From Candidatus Magasanikbacteria bacterium RIFCSPLOWO2_02_FULL_44_11 (GTDB lineage: Bacteria > Patescibacteriota > Patescibacteriia > Magasanikbacterales > GWA2-37-8): a stretch of 5,848 bases of DNA. The notes under the pieces were generated by a model. The model ran no database searches, was not told the DNA's origin, and was given only the letters and a program-made list of their open reading frames with translations. This document shows positions 4,586 to 5,848 of the stretch, one piece after another; positions within the stretch are counted from its first letter, which is position 1, and every line of letters begins with the position of its first letter. The translations under genes were made by a program, and so were the position numbers. Location of the stretch: positions 1,450-7,297 of the forward strand of contig MFQK01000045.1 in assembly GCA_001783035.1 (NCBI GenBank), read 5' to 3'.

Positions 4586-5050
4586 TTATGCGGCTGGCGC
4601 AACTTCCGGAGCGGCAGGAGTTTCTGGTTTGGCAGGAGCTTCTGGAGCCGGAGCGACAGGGGCTTCTGGTTTGGCTGGAGCTTCTGGAGCCGGTGCGGCA
4701 ATGGCTGGTGTGGCGGCCGGTGCGGTTGCGGCCGGAGCCTCGGCTGGCTTTTTTTCGCCTAATTTCTTTTGACGTTTTTGAGAAAGAAAAACAGATTTTT
4801 CTTTTTTGCCTTTGACCAGGCCGGCAGAAACCAAAAGGTTGTTGACGGTTGGGGAGGCCTGGGCGCCTTTGCCGAGCCAGTAGAGAATGCGGTCAGTTTT
4901 TGGCTGGAAAGCATTTTCTTTGGCGTGCGGATTGTAGGTACCGAGTAATTCGAGATACACATCTTTGGTATCGCGAGCTTTTTCGTTAATGATCAGGCGA
5001 TATTGGGCAAGTTTTTTCTTACCGACGCGCTGCAAGCGGATTGCTAACAT
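4586..5050 (-). CDS. rpsP: Small-subunit ribosomal protein S16 with Ala/Pro-rich tail
   Basis: S16 binds 16S rRNA in the 5' domain and is needed for 30S assembly. Residues 1-80 are a full S16 domain: MLAIRLQRVGKKKLAQYRLI (1-20), ARDTKDVYLELLGTYNPH (25-42), KTDRILYWLGKGAQ (51-64) and the ASPTVNNLLVSAGL stretch (65-78). Typical S16 is 80-90 aa; this one is 154. After a basic linker (KGKKEKSVFLSQKRQKKLG, 80-98) comes a tail of about 55 residues made almost only of Ala, Pro, Glu and Lys, with two 14-residue repeats. The tail is expected to be disordered and surface-exposed. No Shine-Dalgarno precedes the ATG; a near-consensus promoter lies about 60 bases upstream and a terminator directly follows. 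First gene of the rpsP-khpA-trmD cluster. Highly confident. Confidence 0.97.
   Translation of the reverse strand: MLAIRLQRVGKKKLAQYRLIINEKARDTKDVYLELLGTYNPHAKENAFQPKTDRILYWLGKGAQASPTVNNLLVSAGLVKGKKEKSVFLSQKRQKKLGEKKPAEAPAATAPAATPAIAAPAPEAPAKPEAPVAPAPEAPAKPETPAAPEVAPAA
4621..4704 (-). repeat. Two 42-bp repeats encoding a 14-aa Ala/Pro motif in S16
   Basis: Adjacent 42-base units, 4663-4704 and 4621-4662, encode APAPEAPAKPEAPV (residues 119-132) and APAPEAPAKPETPA (133-146). The units differ at only a few bases, so the tail probably grew by in-frame duplication. Confidence 0.85.
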
Positions 5051-5109
5051 AACTGATTATCGTTGTTTTGAAAAATAAACTGTGACGAATTTAATTTGAG
5101 AGCAGCATT

Positions 5110-5138
5110 ACTATAGTATAGTTTGTTGGTTTTGTCAA
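5110..5138 (-). promoter_or_regulatory. rpsP promoter
   Basis: On the minus strand, TTGACA (5138-5133) is followed by a 17-bp spacer and TATAGT (5115-5110): -35 6 of 6, -10 5 of 6. The predicted start near 5103 gives a leader of about 52 bases. The leader is AT-rich and lacks a Shine-Dalgarno, unlike the two unrecognised genes. Confidence 0.75.
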
Positions 5139-5157
5139 CTAAACTGCCTAAATACAG

Positions 5158-5182
5158 CGCCGAGGGGTATGAGCCCTCGGCG
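5158..5182 (-). terminator. GC-rich hairpin upstream of the rpsP promoter
   Basis: CGCCGAGGG (5158-5166) and CCCTCGGCG (5174-5182) form a perfect 9-bp stem with a 7-base loop. The downstream minus-strand sequence is CTGTATTTAGG, a poor T-tract. It is best read as the end of the 5277-5783 transcript, since the rpsP promoter follows immediately, but it could be only an RNA-stabilising stem. Confidence 0.5.
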
Positions 5183-5189
5183 TTACAAA

Positions 5190-5225
5190 TTTGGCCTTTT
5201 GTCAAGGGCCAAAATACTTTGGCCC
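5190..5225 (-). repeat. Three-segment alternating inverted repeat
   Basis: GGGCCAAA at 5206-5213 can pair with TTTGGCCC at 5218-5225 (8 bp, 4-base loop), or its GGCCAAA core (5207-5213) can pair with TTTGGCC at 5190-5196 (7 bp, 10-base loop). The two hairpins exclude each other. They lie in the 3' region of the gene at 5277-5783 and may be part of its termination region. Confidence 0.55.
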
Positions 5226-5276
5226 AAAAGTATCTCCCCAAGCGCTTTTGGATAACCTACTGCCAAGGGGTGCAAA

Positions 5277-5783
5277 CTAGTGCAACACCCGATCGGTGCG
5301 TACGATGTAGGCTTCCGTGGTAGTGCCCTCTTCTGGCTTGTTCTCAACCTGCTCTGACTCACCGGGCATCTCCGCGGCAAAACGGTCGTGCTTGTTGAGC
5401 TCGAGCATTGCCTTGACGGAAACGGCACCCGCTTCGACGAGCCGAGTATACGTTACGGCCCGAAGCGCAAGGTATTGAGTGAGCTGGGAAGGAACTTGCC
5501 CGTGGTCCTCGAGGATGTAAATAACTCCTCGCTCATCCTTGGGATGCACGGCGATGAGCCGCGTACCACCCATGGACTCACCCACGATGATTAGTCTAAG
5601 CCCCTGCCACGTATTTCCGGTCGAGACCTCAACGTAGAAACCAAGGCTGTTTAAATACTTGGATAACTCGTTGATGTACCCGTCAAACGACAATTCCCGG
5701 CGCTCACGTTCGTGCCAGCGGTGAATTTTTTCTTCGTAATCGAGCACTCCTTCGAGCGGGATATCAAAGAAAAACCTGCCCAT
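5277..5783 (-). CDS. Unrecognised 168-aa protein
   Basis: I do not recognise the family. The start (MGRFFFDIPLEG, ATG at 5783) is supported by AGGAG at 5791-5795, seven bases upstream. There is no signal peptide or membrane segment. Residues 14-47 are charged and probably helical, with the His/Arg-rich RWHERERREL (22-31) and YINELSKYLNSLGF (36-49). Residues 50-92 look like a beta-rich core (FYVEVSTG, GLRLIIVGES, TRLIAVHP, RGVIYILEDHG). This is followed by a helix around LTQYLALRAVTYTRLVEAGA (101-120), and then a Glu/Pro/Thr-rich tail from about 137 that is likely disordered. The short core with alternating strands could be a small alpha/beta fold, but nothing identifies an activity. Base composition is somewhat G+C-richer than the coiled-coil genes. 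Its upstream region runs off the window; hairpins at 5158-5225 lie downstream. It shares its ribosome-binding-site style with the 310-aa gene. Confidence 0.75.
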   Translation of the reverse strand: MGRFFFDIPLEGVLDYEEKIHRWHERERRELSFDGYINELSKYLNSLGFYVEVSTGNTWQGLRLIIVGESMGGTRLIAVHPKDERGVIYILEDHGQVPSQLTQYLALRAVTYTRLVEAGAVSVKAMLELNKHDRFAAEMPGESEQVENKPEEGTTTEAYIVRTDRVLH

Positions 5784-5795
5784 GTTTGTTCTCCT
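5784..5795 (-). promoter_or_regulatory. Ribosome-binding site of the 168-aa gene
   Basis: AGGAG (5795-5791) plus the 7-base spacer AACAAAC before ATG. This fixes the start and closely resembles AGGAG plus CAAAAC in front of the 310-aa gene. The rest of the visible leader (to 5848) is AT-rich with no evident promoter. Confidence 0.75.
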
Positions 5796-5848
5796 GGCTA
5801 GAAACCGATGTAGGTTTGGAAATTTTGGACTTTGAAACTGTTATTTTG

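Noticed and set aside
4513..4701. N-terminal extension of arginase by 63 residues
   Set aside because: It would overlap the end of rpsP and its terminator, is Leu/Pro/Gln/Lys-rich off-frame reading of the Ala/Pro tail, and exceeds the family length.
4529..4815. Plus-strand frames opposite the S16 tail, rich in Trp, Phe, Arg and Gly
   Set aside because: Antisense shadows of the repetitive Ala/Pro tail; the composition is a direct consequence of the repeat.

Overview
The window looks like a piece of a bacterial chromosome, most likely from Candidate Phyla Radiation (Patescibacteria, Parcubacteria-like). The case rests on four points: small genes; a ribosomal protein S16 with a long Ala/Pro-rich tail; housekeeping genes without Shine-Dalgarno sequences, some apparently leaderless; and several small coiled-coil paralogs and unrecognised proteins. 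The standard code fits every gene. This assignment is inference. Every gene I can support lies on the minus strand, so transcription runs from high to low coordinates.

In transcription order: an unrecognised 168-aa protein with a strong ribosome-binding site (5277-5783); a hairpin-rich intergenic region ending in a near-consensus promoter (5110-5138); rpsP, ribosomal protein S16 (4586-5050), closed by a hairpin terminator (4549-4572); an arginase-family ureohydrolase (3493-4512) with a perfect 25-bp tandem duplication over its start; khpA, a small KH-domain RNA-binding protein (3002-3316), closed by a strong terminator (2945-2977); two small coiled-coil paralogs (2452-2847 and 2098-2433) behind a near-consensus promoter with an embedded 18-bp palindrome; a GC-rich unrecognised 310-aa gene (900-1832) with its own promoter, about 195-nt structured leader, strong ribosome-binding site and terminator; a third coiled-coil paralog (191-475); and the first 60 codons of trmD, tRNA (guanine-N1)-methyltransferase, cut by the window edge.

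The backbone is the conserved rpsP - khpA - (rimM) - trmD translation cluster. It is interrupted by an arginase between rpsP and khpA and by about 2.7 kb of accessory genes between khpA and trmD, with no rimM in between. Two expression styles coexist. The two unrecognised proteins have AGGAG ribosome-binding sites. For two coiled-coil genes, and perhaps arginase, a -10-like box sits six bases before the ATG, which predicts mRNAs starting at or next to the start codon.

No tRNA, rRNA, CRISPR array, transposase or integrase was seen. The best candidates for undescribed biology are the self-contained 310-aa gene cassette with its structured leader, the leaderless coiled-coil paralogs with a shared EYT[ED] and [DE]LKDY[TV]D signature, and the duplication that puts an out-of-frame ATG in front of the arginase.
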